Assembly: GCF_000317305.3 (NCBI RefSeq)
Contig: NC_023036.2
Location: 682,001-746,000, forward strand
DNA: 64,000 nt
Reading direction: 5' to 3'
Source: Mycolicibacterium neoaurum VKM Ac-1815D
GTDB taxonomy: Bacteria > Actinomycetota > Actinomycetes > Mycobacteriales > Mycobacteriaceae
The position numbers and the translations under genes are program-made. Of the stretch, positions 35,100 to 43,800 are shown piece by piece; the first letter of the stretch is position 1; the number at the start of each line of letters is the position of its first letter. The notes under the pieces are model-generated. The model was not told the DNA's origin, did no database searches, and saw only the letters and a program-made list of their open reading frames with translations.

Positions 35100-36635
35100 T
35101 CAGTCCCTGATCTCGCTGTCCTCGTACACGATTCGTCCGATCAGCTCGTAGCGTCGAGGATCGCGAAGTTTGAAGTAGGTGGCAAGCACCGCACCCAACA
35201 CGAACAGGCCGACGACGATCCAGGGTGTCAACGTGAACAACAGCGTGCCGGATGCGGTTCCCGCGGCGGTGTCCTTGTGCTGCCACAGCAGGTACACCAC
35301 GTAGAGCATGCCGATGCCACCGAGGCCGGGTGCGACCAGTGTCTTGAACCAGTGCTTGGACACCGGATGGTTCTTGCGGATGTGGAAGTAGCTGATCACC
35401 GAGAACGCACAGAGCGATTGGACGATCAGGATCGCCATCGTCCCGAGGATCGCCAACAGGGTGTACATGTGCACGTAGGGGTCCATGCCGGCGAAAAGGA
35501 AGGACAGGATGATCACCAGGGTGATGCCGCTCTGCACGAAGGACGCGATGTGAGGTGAGCCGTGAGTGGGGTGTGTCGCACCGATGGTCTTCTGCAGACG
35601 AGTCGACAGGCCCTCGCGTCCCAGCGCGTACAGATACCGCGAGGCGCAGTTGTGGAAGGCCATACCGCAGGCAAACGAACCCGACACCAGAAGCACGTTG
35701 AAGACCATGATCGCCCATTCGCCGTACGTACTGCGGACGGGCGCGAAAAAGATCTCCGAGGCGGTGTCGGCGTCCTGGGCGAGTTCAATCGCTCGATCGG
35801 GACCGGTGCCTGCGATCGCCATCCACGATACGAAGACGTAGAACGCGCCAACGCCGAGAACACTGATCATGGTGGCACGCGGGATGATCCGCTTGGGGTC
35901 GCGCGATTCCTCTCCGTACATGGCGGTCGATTCGAATCCGACCCATGACCAGAACGCGAAGAACAGGCCGAGTCCGGCACTGGCGCCGGCGATTCCGGCG
36001 GCAGGACTGAATGCGCCCAAGGGATTGAGGGTCTCGGCCACCGCGAAACCCTGCGGACCACCGCCGCGGAAAAGTACCGCGACAGCGCCCAGCGCCAGCA
36101 TGACGATCTCTGTGACCAGGAAGACGCCGAGCACCTTCGCGGTCAGGTTCACGTCGAAGTAGGTCAAGATCGCGTTCGCTGTCAGCATGAGCAGTGCCGG
36201 GATGATCCAGTGCACGTGCACACCGAGCTGAGATAACAGCATGTTCTGCGCGAAGAACGAAAAGATGCCGATCAACGACGCTTCGAACACCACGTAGGCC
36301 ATCGTGATGAGCCCGCCGCTGGCCATCCCGACCACCCGACCGAGGCCGTGGGAGATGTAGCCGTAGAACGCGCCGGTGGTGGTGATGTGTTTGGCCATCG
36401 TCGCGTAGCCGATGGCGAACAGACCGAGGACGACGGTGGCGACGATGTAGCCGGCGGGGGCGTGTGAACCATTTCCGGATCCCACGGCGATGGGCACGTT
36501 ACCCACCATGGCGGTGATCGGCGCCGCGGTGGCGACAGCCATGAAGATCACGCCCACCGTGCCCACGGCATTGCGCTTGAGCCGCTGGACGTCTTGAACT
36601 GGTGTTTCTCCAGTAGGTCGAGAATTTATGGACAT
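35100..36635 (-). CDS. APC-superfamily amine/amino-acid permease of the microcompartment locus
   Basis: 511 residues from ATG 36635 with GGAAGG about ten bases upstream. Twelve or more membrane segments; VQRLKRNAVGTVGVIFMAVATAAPITAMVGNVPIAVGSG is the typical APC N-terminus and SWVGFESTAMYGEESRDPKRIIPRATMIS the conserved segment with the EE/D-P-x-R motif. Divergent from the aminotransferase gene across the ATTGG-N5-CCAAT sites, so it is likely co-regulated and imports the amine processed in the microcompartment. Confidence 0.88.
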   Translation of the reverse strand: MSINSRPTGETPVQDVQRLKRNAVGTVGVIFMAVATAAPITAMVGNVPIAVGSGNGSHAPAGYIVATVVLGLFAIGYATMAKHITTTGAFYGYISHGLGRVVGMASGGLITMAYVVFEASLIGIFSFFAQNMLLSQLGVHVHWIIPALLMLTANAILTYFDVNLTAKVLGVFLVTEIVMLALGAVAVLFRGGGPQGFAVAETLNPLGAFSPAAGIAGASAGLGLFFAFWSWVGFESTAMYGEESRDPKRIIPRATMISVLGVGAFYVFVSWMAIAGTGPDRAIELAQDADTASEIFFAPVRSTYGEWAIMVFNVLLVSGSFACGMAFHNCASRYLYALGREGLSTRLQKTIGATHPTHGSPHIASFVQSGITLVIILSFLFAGMDPYVHMYTLLAILGTMAILIVQSLCAFSVISYFHIRKNHPVSKHWFKTLVAPGLGGIGMLYVVYLLWQHKDTAAGTASGTLLFTLTPWIVVGLFVLGAVLATYFKLRDPRRYELIGRIVYEDSEIRD

Positions 36636-36703
36636 CGATAGCGCACCTTCCACGCTGAGGGTTGGGAGTCGGTGTGGCGCAGGCCACATGCGAACCAGTC
36701 GAT

Positions 36704-36718
36704 ATTGGCACTACCAAT
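36704..36718. promoter_or_regulatory. GntR operator candidate A (ATTGG-CACTA-CCAAT)
   Basis: Perfect 5-bp arms, same architecture as the site before the gntR gene at 43765-43779 (ATTGG-ATGTA-CCAAT); both share the right half TACCAAT. It lies in the divergent region between the permease and the aminotransferase. Confidence 0.7.
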
Positions 36719-36722
36719 TCAG

Positions 36723-36777
36723 CTTGGCAATACCCAGAAAGAGACCATTGACTTAATTGGTCCACTCGTTTTAGGGT
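36723..36777 (+). promoter_or_regulatory. Second, weaker operator and promoter of the microcompartment operon
   Basis: CTTGG-CAATA-CCCAG at 36723-36737 repeats the TTGGCAnTACC core 19 bp after site A. A promoter follows: TTGACT at 36748-36753 and, 18 bp on, TAGGGT at 36772-36777. The first gene starts at 36818. Confidence 0.5.
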
Positions 36778-36817
36778 GGGCGGCGTCACAGCTTCCCCGT
36801 GGCAGTAGAGGAGTCGC

Positions 36818-38098
36818 ATGTACGACTACGGCACGTTCTCGTTCGAATCCAAGGAACAGGTCCTGGAGCAGGCGACCGCCTTCTGGAATCCGGACAAGAC
36901 GCGGTTCTGGACGGATTCCGGGGTCGATCTGGTGATCGACCGCCGGGAGGGCTACTTCCTGTGGGACATGGGCGGTCGTCGTCTGATCGATATGCACCTC
37001 AACGGCGGCACCTACAATCTCGGGCATCGTAACCCCGAAGTGATGCAGGCCCTTTCGGACGGCATGGCGCATTTCGACGTGGGAAACCACCACTTCCCGT
37101 CGGTCGCGAGGACCGCTCTCGCTCAGCGACTGGTGCAGACGGCGCCGGCGTCGATCAAGAAGGTGGCCTTCGGGTCGGGTGGTGGCGAAGCGATCGATAT
37201 CGCGCTCAAGAGCGCACGCCATGGCACCCAACGGCGCAAGATCGTCTCGGTCATCAAGGCCTATCACGGTCATACCGGCCTGGCCGTGGCAACCGGTGAT
37301 GACCGCTTCGCCAAGTTGTTCCTCGCCGATCGGCCCGACGAGTTCCTGCAGGTGCCCTTCGGTGACATCGACGCGATCGAACGAGCCCTTGCCCCAGGCG
37401 ACGTGGCGGCGGTGATCATGGAGACCATCCCCGCGACATACGGATTCCCGCTTCCGCCAGTGGGTTACCTCGAAGCAGTGAAGGCCGCCACCGAAAGACA
37501 CGGAACGCTGTACATCGCCGACGAGGTCCAGACCGGGCTGATGCGCACCGGCGAACTGTGGGCGATCACCAAGCACGGTATCGAACCAGACATCATCGTG
37601 ACCGGAAAAGGATTGTCCGGCGGAATGTATCCGATCACCGCGGCCCTGCTCGGGGAACGGGCCGCGCAATGGCTGGATCAGGATGGCTTCGGGCACATTT
37701 CGACCTTCGGTGGCGCCGAACTCGGCTGTGTTGCCGCGATCAAGACCCTGGAGATCTGCACCCGGCCCGAGGTGCGTTCGATGGTCCACTACATCTCGGA
37801 TCTTTTCGATCACGGACTGCGACGCATCCAGGCCGACTACCCCGACTGGCTGACCGGAATCCGCCAGAACGGTGTTGTCATCGGCTTGGAGTTCGACCAT
37901 CCCGAAGGGGCCAAGTACGTCATGCGGGAACTCTATGAGAACGGGGTGTGGGCGATCTTCTCGACCCTGGATCCCCGTGTGCTGCAGTTCAAACCGGGAC
38001 TTCTGCTGTCCCGCGAACTGTGCGAGGACGTCCTGGACCGCCTCGATGTCGCGGTGGGCCGGGCCAAGACAGCTGCCACCGGAAGAAGGGCATCATGA
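36818..38098 (+). CDS. Class III PLP aminotransferase / phospho-lyase of the RMM microcompartment
   Basis: 426 residues. IADEVQTGLMRTGELWA and IVTGKGLSGGMYP give the PLP site with Schiff-base Lys264; VAFGSGGGEAIDIALKSARHGT is the phosphate-binding loop. In RMM loci this enzyme is thought either to deaminate aminoacetone or to act as a phospho-lyase on the phosphorylated amino alcohol, releasing an aldehyde for the next enzyme; the presence of a kinase in this operon favours the second. First gene of the operon, ATGA-coupled to the aldehyde dehydrogenase. Confidence 0.88.
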   Translation: MYDYGTFSFESKEQVLEQATAFWNPDKTRFWTDSGVDLVIDRREGYFLWDMGGRRLIDMHLNGGTYNLGHRNPEVMQALSDGMAHFDVGNHHFPSVARTALAQRLVQTAPASIKKVAFGSGGGEAIDIALKSARHGTQRRKIVSVIKAYHGHTGLAVATGDDRFAKLFLADRPDEFLQVPFGDIDAIERALAPGDVAAVIMETIPATYGFPLPPVGYLEAVKAATERHGTLYIADEVQTGLMRTGELWAITKHGIEPDIIVTGKGLSGGMYPITAALLGERAAQWLDQDGFGHISTFGGAELGCVAAIKTLEICTRPEVRSMVHYISDLFDHGLRRIQADYPDWLTGIRQNGVVIGLEFDHPEGAKYVMRELYENGVWAIFSTLDPRVLQFKPGLLLSRELCEDVLDRLDVAVGRAKTAATGRRAS

Positions 38099-39639
38099 AC
38101 ACCGCACAGGCCGGCCACATGCTCGAACGTGCCCGCTGGGCTGCCGCGGCCTACGCCGGATACGACGCGGCCACGGTGTCGACGATTGTCAACGCGGTGG
38201 CCGAAGCGGGATACCGGGAGGCCGAACGATTCGCTGCCGATGCCGTGAAGGAAACCGGGATTGGGGTGGTGGCCGACAAGGTGATCAAGAACCGGGCCTG
38301 CTCCCGGGGCATCGTCGATCACTATCGCGGCCGGGACTTCGTCTCACCGCGCGTCGACACCGACCGCAAGATCGTCGAGTTGCCCCGCCCGGCCGGCGTG
38401 GTGCTGGCACTGACGCCCACGACGAATCCGGTTGCCACCGTCTACTTCAAGACAATTCTGGCGTTGATGACACGCAACGCCATCGTCATCGCCCCGCACC
38501 CGCGGGCCAAACGATGCTCGGCGGATGCCGCACTGATACTGGCCGCAGCGGCGGAGGCCGCCGGAGCGCCCGACGGCATCATCCAGGTCATCGATGAACC
38601 GACCATCCCGTTGGCCGAGGCATTGATGGCCGACGAACGTACCGATGTCATCGTGGCCACCGGTGGTTCGGCGGTGGTCCGCGCCGCGTACTCCTCCGGC
38701 AATCCTGCGCTCGGGGTAGGGCCCGGTAACGTTCCGGTGCTCGTCGACGCGAGCGCCGATATCACCGCGGCGGCTCGACGGATCGTGGACAGCAAGGCCT
38801 TCGACAATTCGGTGCTGTGTACCAATGAGTCCGTCCTCATCGCCGAGGCGGGCATCGCGGACAAGCTCCAATCGGCATTGTCGAGGGCGGGTGCCTACGT
38901 CCTCGACGAGGATGGCGCACGTCGCCTGCGTGCCTACATGTTTCCCGGTGGACACCTCAACACCGACGTGGTCGGGCGCGACGCCGCATGGATCGCCGGA
39001 CAGGCCGGACTGCGGGTCACTCCGAAGACGCGGGTACTGGTTGCGCCGTTCGGCCAGGTGATCTCGGAGGAAGTGTTGGCCCACGAGAAGTTGTCCCCGG
39101 TACTCGGAATGACCACTGTCGCCGATGCGAATCGCGGTATCCGGGCGGCGCGTGCGGTGGTGCGGATCGCCGGTGCCGGCCATTCGGCTGCCATCCACAG
39201 CGAGAACCCGGCGGTGATAACCGAATTCGCCACGCAGGTACCGGTCCTGCGAGTGTCGGTCAACGTGGGCAACTCCACCGGGAGCTCGGGCTTGGAGACC
39301 AACCTGGCACCGTCGATGACCATCGGTACCGGTTTCGTGGGTCGCAGCTCCATCGGGGAGAACCTGCAACCGGACAATCTGGTCAACTGGACACGGATCG
39401 CCTACAACTCCGACGCGGCCGTCCGCATGGCCGATTTCGGCGGTATCCAGCCGTGGCGTGCGCCGAGCGGCAGTGTTCCTGCCTACCCGCGAGCCTCCAA
39501 CGATCGCGGCGATGGTGCCCCACCGGTGCCGGCAAGGCGCATGCCGCAGCCCCGTTCGTCCGATCCGAATCTCGATGTCCTGCGCGCTGAGCTGCGCGCG
39601 CTGGTCGTCGAGGAACTCGCTCAACTGATCAAGAGGTGA
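38095..39639 (+). CDS. CoA-acylating aldehyde dehydrogenase with C-terminal encapsulation peptide
   Basis: 514 residues from ATG 38095 (ATGA overlap). PduP/EutE-like: VVLALTPTTNPVATVYFKTILAL, VGPGNVPVLVDASADI and catalytic Cys242 in FDNSVLCTNES. It converts an aldehyde, probably propionaldehyde, to acyl-CoA. After a disordered linker (about residues 465-490) the last helix LDVLRAELRALVVEELAQLI is amphipathic, the pattern of a microcompartment-targeting peptide; in most PduP enzymes that peptide is N-terminal, whereas RMM-type enzymes carry it at the C-terminus. Confidence 0.9.
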   Translation: MNTAQAGHMLERARWAAAAYAGYDAATVSTIVNAVAEAGYREAERFAADAVKETGIGVVADKVIKNRACSRGIVDHYRGRDFVSPRVDTDRKIVELPRPAGVVLALTPTTNPVATVYFKTILALMTRNAIVIAPHPRAKRCSADAALILAAAAEAAGAPDGIIQVIDEPTIPLAEALMADERTDVIVATGGSAVVRAAYSSGNPALGVGPGNVPVLVDASADITAAARRIVDSKAFDNSVLCTNESVLIAEAGIADKLQSALSRAGAYVLDEDGARRLRAYMFPGGHLNTDVVGRDAAWIAGQAGLRVTPKTRVLVAPFGQVISEEVLAHEKLSPVLGMTTVADANRGIRAARAVVRIAGAGHSAAIHSENPAVITEFATQVPVLRVSVNVGNSTGSSGLETNLAPSMTIGTGFVGRSSIGENLQPDNLVNWTRIAYNSDAAVRMADFGGIQPWRAPSGSVPAYPRASNDRGDGAPPVPARRMPQPRSSDPNLDVLRAELRALVVEELAQLIKR

Positions 39640-39643
39640 CCTT

Positions 39644-40243
39644 GTGGCCGAACTACGTTCCTTCATCTTCATCGACCGGCTCCAACCCCAGACGATGTCC
39701 TATCTCGGGACCTGGATCAAGGGTGCACTGCCCCGGGCTGATCAGGCCGCCCAGATCATCGAGGTCGCTCCCGGCCTCGATATCGAAGGTGTCACCGATG
39801 TCGCGCTCAAGCACGCCGAGGTCAAGGCCGGAATCCTCGTGGTGGAGCGGCAGTTCGGCTACCTGGAGTTCCACGGTGAGACCGGTGCGGTGAAGGCCGC
39901 GGCAGATGCCGCGCTGGACTCCCTCGGCGGTGACGGTGGGGCGGCCGTGCGCCCGACGATCCTGGCGTCCCGCATCATCTCCAGCATCGATCACCAGCAC
40001 GCATTCCTGATCAATCGCAACAAGATCGGCTCCATGGTGCTGGCCGGAGAGTCGCTGTTCGTCCTGGAGGTGCAGCCGGCCTCCTATGCGATCCTGGCCA
40101 CCAACGAGGCAGAGAAGGCTGCCGACATCAAGGTCGTCGACTTCCGGATGATCGGCGCCACCGGCCGGGTGTATCTGGCCGGCGCCGAAGCCGATGTCCG
40201 CCAGGCCGCCGACGCGGCCCGACATGCCTTGGCGCAGCCATGA
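39644..40243 (+). CDS. BMC-T shell protein (tandem BMC domains), copy 1
   Basis: 199 residues from GTG 39644 with AAGAGG upstream. Two BMC domains: residues about 1-95 (YLGTWIKGALPRADQAAQIIEVAPGLDIEGVTDVALKHAEVKAGILVVERQFGYLEFHG) and about 105-195 (ASRIISSIDHQHAFLINRNKIGSMVLAGESLFVLEVQPAS). Trimers form pseudohexagonal tiles with a larger pore for substrates. A second BMC-T at 41282 is clearly paralogous (both have VERQFG and a DHQHAF/DQHAVILNRN segment). Confidence 0.88.
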   Translation: MAELRSFIFIDRLQPQTMSYLGTWIKGALPRADQAAQIIEVAPGLDIEGVTDVALKHAEVKAGILVVERQFGYLEFHGETGAVKAAADAALDSLGGDGGAAVRPTILASRIISSIDHQHAFLINRNKIGSMVLAGESLFVLEVQPASYAILATNEAEKAADIKVVDFRMIGATGRVYLAGAEADVRQAADAARHALAQP

Positions 40244-40740
40244 GTGTCGACCGTGATGAATTGCGCGCCATGGTTCGGGAGGTGGTGCGCGACGCCGTTG
40301 CAAGCCTGAAGACACCGGAACCGGGTCCGCCCGCACCGACCGCGGTGGCCCCCGCGCCACCGGCTTCGGTGGCCGAAGCGATGGGTGTGGAACCCACCGG
40401 CCCGCGTGCGTCCGACGGTAAGATCCGCACCGAGACGGTGCGGCTGTCCGACGAGGTGGAACTTGACGGCTTCGTGCGAAAGCTGCTGCGGTTGTTCGAG
40501 AATCCGAAGAATCGCGCGGACCTCAAGGCCGGCCGGCTCCGCTTCCGGCTCGCGTCGAAGGCAACCGGTTCGGCATCGGTCGGCCCGGTGCACCGCGTGG
40601 ACAGCGGAGCGGTCACCGAACGCTATCTGGCGGATCTGGCAGGCGGGACGCTGCTCCTCGGCCGCCGCGCGGTGCTGACACCGCTGGCCAGGGAGAAGGC
40701 GCGCAGCCTGGGCATCACCATCACCAAGGAGCGGACATGA
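40240..40740 (+). CDS. Microcompartment-associated protein with N-terminal encapsulation-like helix
   Basis: 166 residues, ATGA-coupled on both sides. Residues about 3-22 (DRDELRAMVREVVRDAVASL) form an amphipathic helix similar to the aldehyde dehydrogenase C-terminal peptide. A Pro/Ala linker (about 25-50) leads to a C-terminal domain ending AVTERYLADLAGGTLLLGRRAVLTPLAREKARSLGITI, a stretch that recalls BMC accessory proteins with a TPLARxxA motif. I do not know its function; cargo adaptor or scaffolding protein is the simplest reading. Present in RMM loci as I recall, usually as hypothetical. Confidence 0.75.
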   Translation: MSVDRDELRAMVREVVRDAVASLKTPEPGPPAPTAVAPAPPASVAEAMGVEPTGPRASDGKIRTETVRLSDEVELDGFVRKLLRLFENPKNRADLKAGRLRFRLASKATGSASVGPVHRVDSGAVTERYLADLAGGTLLLGRRAVLTPLAREKARSLGITITKERT

Positions 40741-40988
40741 TTACAGCAACTGTCACCGGCAATGTCTGGTCGACACGGCACGTGGAGGGCATTCCGCCGG
40801 GCGCCTTCCTGGAGGTGCAGATCGACGGCACGGAATCCCGGTTGGTCGCCTTCGACGTCCTGGGTACCGGCGTCGGAGAGCGTGTGCTCATCGCGCAGGG
40901 ATCAGTGGCCTCGGGGTGGTTCACCGGCCCACCACCACCGGTCGATGCGCTCGTCATCGGTTCCATAGACGCAACACCCAACAAATAA
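40737..40988 (+). CDS. BMC-P pentameric vertex protein (EutN/CcmL family)
   Basis: 83 residues, ATGA overlap. TATVTGNVWSTRHVEGIPPGAFLEVQ and DVLGTGVGERVLIAQGSVA match EutN/CcmL. Pentamers cap the vertices of the shell. With the BMC-H and two BMC-T proteins it completes a closed shell from four genes. Confidence 0.92.
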   Translation: MITATVTGNVWSTRHVEGIPPGAFLEVQIDGTESRLVAFDVLGTGVGERVLIAQGSVASGWFTGPPPPVDALVIGSIDATPNK

Positions 40989-40997
40989 GGAGAAGTC

Positions 40998-41279
40998 ATG
41001 TCCAGCAACGCAATCGGTCTCATCGAAACCAAGGGATACGTCGCCGCACTGGCAGCTGCCGACGCGATGGTCAAGGCGGCCAACGTCACCATCACCGACC
41101 GCAAGGAGGTCGGTGACGGGCTGGTGGCGGTGATCGTGACCGGTGAGGTCGGAGCCGTGAAGGCAGCCACCGAGGCCGGCGCCGAAACCGCATCGCAGGT
41201 CGGTGAACTGGTGAGCGTCCACGTCATACCGCGTCCGCACAATGAATTGGGCGCCCACTTCGCGGTGTCCAGCAAGTAG
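40998..41279 (+). CDS. BMC-H hexameric shell protein
   Basis: 93 residues with AAGGAG upstream of ATG 40998. Single BMC domain: SNAIGLIETKGYVAALAAADAMVKAANVTI, DRKEVGDGLVAVIVTGEVGAVKAATEAG and VHVIPRPHNEL. The pore loop is VGDG, an acidic variation on the common G-x-G, giving a negatively charged pore that would favour cationic amines (inference). Confidence 0.93.
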   Translation: MSSNAIGLIETKGYVAALAAADAMVKAANVTITDRKEVGDGLVAVIVTGEVGAVKAATEAGAETASQVGELVSVHVIPRPHNELGAHFAVSSK

Positions 41280-41281
41280 CC

Positions 41282-41926
41282 ATGTCGGGCTCCATCCACA
41301 CCCAGATACGGGTCTACCTCCTGGTCGAGGATCTGCAACGGCAGTTCGCGGCGTATCTTGGGACTCCGACCCGGGCGCGCGGCTATCCGCCGTACGCGGG
41401 TGAACACGCCCTCATCGTGGAGGTGTCGCCGGCGCTCGCGATCGAGCGGGTGATCGACCTGGCACTGCGGGAGGTGCCCGGTATTTCTCCGGGAATCCTC
41501 TACGTGGAGCGCCAATTCGGCGTGCTCGAGATCCACTCGGCCGACCTGGAAGAGGTACGTCGGGCAGGTGCGGCAATCCTGGCGGGTACCGGGAACAAGG
41601 CCGAGGATCAGTTGCGGCCTCGGGTGCTCTATCACGACATCATCGCCGACATCACCGATCAGCACGCTGTCATCCTGAACCGCAATCGGCAGGCGTCGAT
41701 GATCCTGCCGGGTGAGTCGTTGCTGGTTTATGAGATGACGCCGGCGTTGTTCGCCGCTGTCGCTGCGAACGAGGCCGAGCGAGCGGCACCGGGATTGACG
41801 ATCGTCGATGTCCAGATGATCGGTGCGGCCGGGCGGCTGTACATCGGCGGCAGCGACGAAGACGTCACCGTCGCCAGGGATCGGATCACCGAGGTGTTGG
41901 CCGGCATCGAAGGTCGGGAGCACTGA
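41282..41926 (+). CDS. BMC-T shell protein (tandem BMC domains), copy 2
   Basis: 214 residues, starting two bases after the BMC-H stop. Two BMC domains, about 5-105 (VYLLVEDLQRQFAAYLGTPTRARGYPPYAGEHALIVEVSPALAIERVIDLALR) and 110-205. Paralogue of the protein at 39644. The short insertion TRARGYPPY makes the first domain slightly longer. Confidence 0.88.
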   Translation: MSGSIHTQIRVYLLVEDLQRQFAAYLGTPTRARGYPPYAGEHALIVEVSPALAIERVIDLALREVPGISPGILYVERQFGVLEIHSADLEEVRRAGAAILAGTGNKAEDQLRPRVLYHDIIADITDQHAVILNRNRQASMILPGESLLVYEMTPALFAAVAANEAERAAPGLTIVDVQMIGAAGRLYIGGSDEDVTVARDRITEVLAGIEGREH

Positions 41927-41957
41927 TGACGACGAAGATGGAAAGGAGGCGATATTC

Positions 41958-42947
41958 GTGGCAGCGGTGATCACCGACGATGTTGATCTCGCCAGACGTG
42001 CGCTCGGCCATTACGAGGTCTCGGCCGGTGCCGACCTGCGGCTGCTCAATCTCTCGGAGAACGCCACGTATCTGGTGACCGATCGTGGCGAACAGTCCAT
42101 CCTGCGGGTACACCGACAGAACTATCATCGGGCCCACGAGATCGAATCGGAGCTCGACTGGCTCTCAGCGTTGAGTGCCGACAGCGATGTGACGGTTCCT
42201 CGCGTCCTGCCTGCCCTCGACGGTCGGCGGGTGGTCACGGTCGACGGGGCCGGCGCGGATCGGCACGTCGTCCGATTCGAGATGGTCGCCGGTGCCGAAC
42301 CCGATGAAACAGCATTGACCAACCACGACTTTCAGTCGCTGGGCCGGATCACCGCCGCGCTGCACGATCATGCTCAACGCTGGCAACGGCCCGCAGGCTT
42401 CCAGCGCTTCTCCTGGGACTGGGAGCACAGTCTGGGCGACCGCGGCCGCTGGGGACGTTGGCAGGATGTCGCAGGCGTGGGGGAGGGCGAACGGCACCTC
42501 CTCGGCCGCGCGGAGCAGCTGCTGAAGGACAGGCTGCATGCCTATGGCACCGACCCGAATCGCTTCGGGCTGGTGCATGCCGACCTGCGGCTGGCGAACC
42601 TGTTGGTCGACCCGGCAACCGAACGGACCACGGTCATCGACTTCGACGACTGCGGATTCGGGTGGTATCTCTACGATTTTGGTACAGCGGTGTCCTTCAT
42701 CGAGGACGACCCGGCCTTGCCCCAGTGGCAGGAATCCTGGGTAGCCGGCTACCGGAGCCGCCGTGAACTGGCGGCCGCAGACGAGAACATGCTGGCCTCG
42801 TTCGTGTTCCTGCGACGGCTGCTGCTCGTTGCATGGATGGGCTCGCACAGCCATTCCAAGGAATCCGCGACCAAGGCCATCAGCTACGTCGAAGGTAGCT
42901 GCGGATTGGCCGAACGTTATCTCTCGTCCAACGGGCATAATCTCTGA
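41958..42947 (+). CDS. APH-fold kinase, probably (S)-1-amino-2-propanol kinase
   Basis: 329 residues from GTG 41958, nine bases after AAAGGAGG; the open frame extends upstream into the BMC-T gene. Catalytic loop LVHADLRLANLLVDP, metal loop VIDFDDCGFGWYLYDFGTAVSF, N-lobe LLNLSENATYLVTDRGEQSILRVHRQNYH. In the M. smegmatis RMM locus the homologous kinase has, as I recall, been characterised as an amino-propanol kinase. It would phosphorylate the amino alcohol before the phospho-lyase step. Confidence 0.83.
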   Translation: MAAVITDDVDLARRALGHYEVSAGADLRLLNLSENATYLVTDRGEQSILRVHRQNYHRAHEIESELDWLSALSADSDVTVPRVLPALDGRRVVTVDGAGADRHVVRFEMVAGAEPDETALTNHDFQSLGRITAALHDHAQRWQRPAGFQRFSWDWEHSLGDRGRWGRWQDVAGVGEGERHLLGRAEQLLKDRLHAYGTDPNRFGLVHADLRLANLLVDPATERTTVIDFDDCGFGWYLYDFGTAVSFIEDDPALPQWQESWVAGYRSRRELAAADENMLASFVFLRRLLLVAWMGSHSHSKESATKAISYVEGSCGLAERYLSSNGHNL

Positions 42948-42965
42948 CACACAGTGAGGACAACG

Positions 42966-43763
42966 ATGTTTCATTCACTAGCCGGTCGCACCGCGATCGT
43001 GACCGGTGGTAGTAGAGGAATCGGCCGCGGAATCGCCGAGGTCTTCGCCGCCGCAGGTGTCAACGTCATCATCACCGGGCGCAATCAGGAGGATCTGGAT
43101 CGCGCGGTGGCGGCATCAGCCGGTGCTGCCGGCGCGATCAGCGCGGTACGCGCCGATGTCGCGGATCCAGAGCAGGCGCAGCGGGTGGTCGAAGCCGCCA
43201 TCGAACGTCACGGTGGTCTCGACATCGTCTGTGCGAACGCCGGCATCTTCCCGTCCGGCCGGCTCGAGGAACTGACCCCCGACGATATCGACCAGGTGCT
43301 CGCGGTCAACTTCAAGGGCACGGTGTTCATGGTCCAGGCCGCGCTGGGCGCCCTGACCACCAGCGGCCATGGGCGGGTCATCGTGACCTCGTCCATCACC
43401 GGTCCTGTCACCGGCTACCCGGGATGGTCGCACTACGGCGCCAGCAAGGCTGCCCAACTGGGCTTTCTGCGCACTGCGGCAATCGAACTCGCACCCCGCA
43501 AGATCACCATCAATGCGGTCCTGCCTGGGAACATCACCACCGAGGGTCTGGCGGACATGGGCGGAGATTACATCGATCAGATGACCTCGGCCGTGCCCAT
43601 CGGCAGGTTGGGCTCGGTCGCCGATATCGGGAATGCGGCACTGTTCTTCGCCACCGATGAGGCGGCATTCGTCACCGGGCAGTCGCTGGTCGTGGATGGC
43701 GGTCAGATCCTGCCGGAGTCGCACATGGCCATCGCGGAAATGACCGCGCCCGCGTCCGGTTAG
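42966..43763 (+). CDS. Short-chain dehydrogenase, probably amino-2-propanol dehydrogenase
   Basis: 265 residues from ATG 42966 (GAGGAC upstream; GTG 42954 is an alternative). Cofactor loop [18 protein letters not shown] in [10 protein letters not shown], catalytic Tyr and Lys in [10 protein letters not shown]. Links aminoacetone and 1-amino-2-propanol if the RMM pathway assignment is right. Last structural gene before gntR. Confidence 0.85.
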   Translation: MFHSLAGRTAIVTGGSRGIGRGIAEVFAAAGVNVIITGRNQEDLDRAVAASAGAAGAISAVRADVADPEQAQRVVEAAIERHGGLDIVCANAGIFPSGRLEELTPDDIDQVLAVNFKGTVFMVQAALGALTTSGHGRVIVTSSITGPVTGYPGWSHYGASKAAQLGFLRTAAIELAPRKITINAVLPGNITTEGLADMGGDYIDQMTSAVPIGRLGSVADIGNAALFFATDEAAFVTGQSLVVDGGQILPESHMAIAEMTAPASG

Positions 43764-43764
43764 A

Positions 43765-43779
43765 ATTGGATGTACCAAT
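43765..43779. promoter_or_regulatory. GntR operator candidate B (ATTGG-ATGTA-CCAAT)
   Basis: Perfect 5-bp arms, overlapping TAGAAT at 43761-43766, a good -10 box, 21 bp before the gntR start. Same layout as site A at 36704, so the GntR protein probably represses itself and the operon. Confidence 0.7.
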
Positions 43780-43800
43780 CACGCGGATGCAGGGGGAGCG

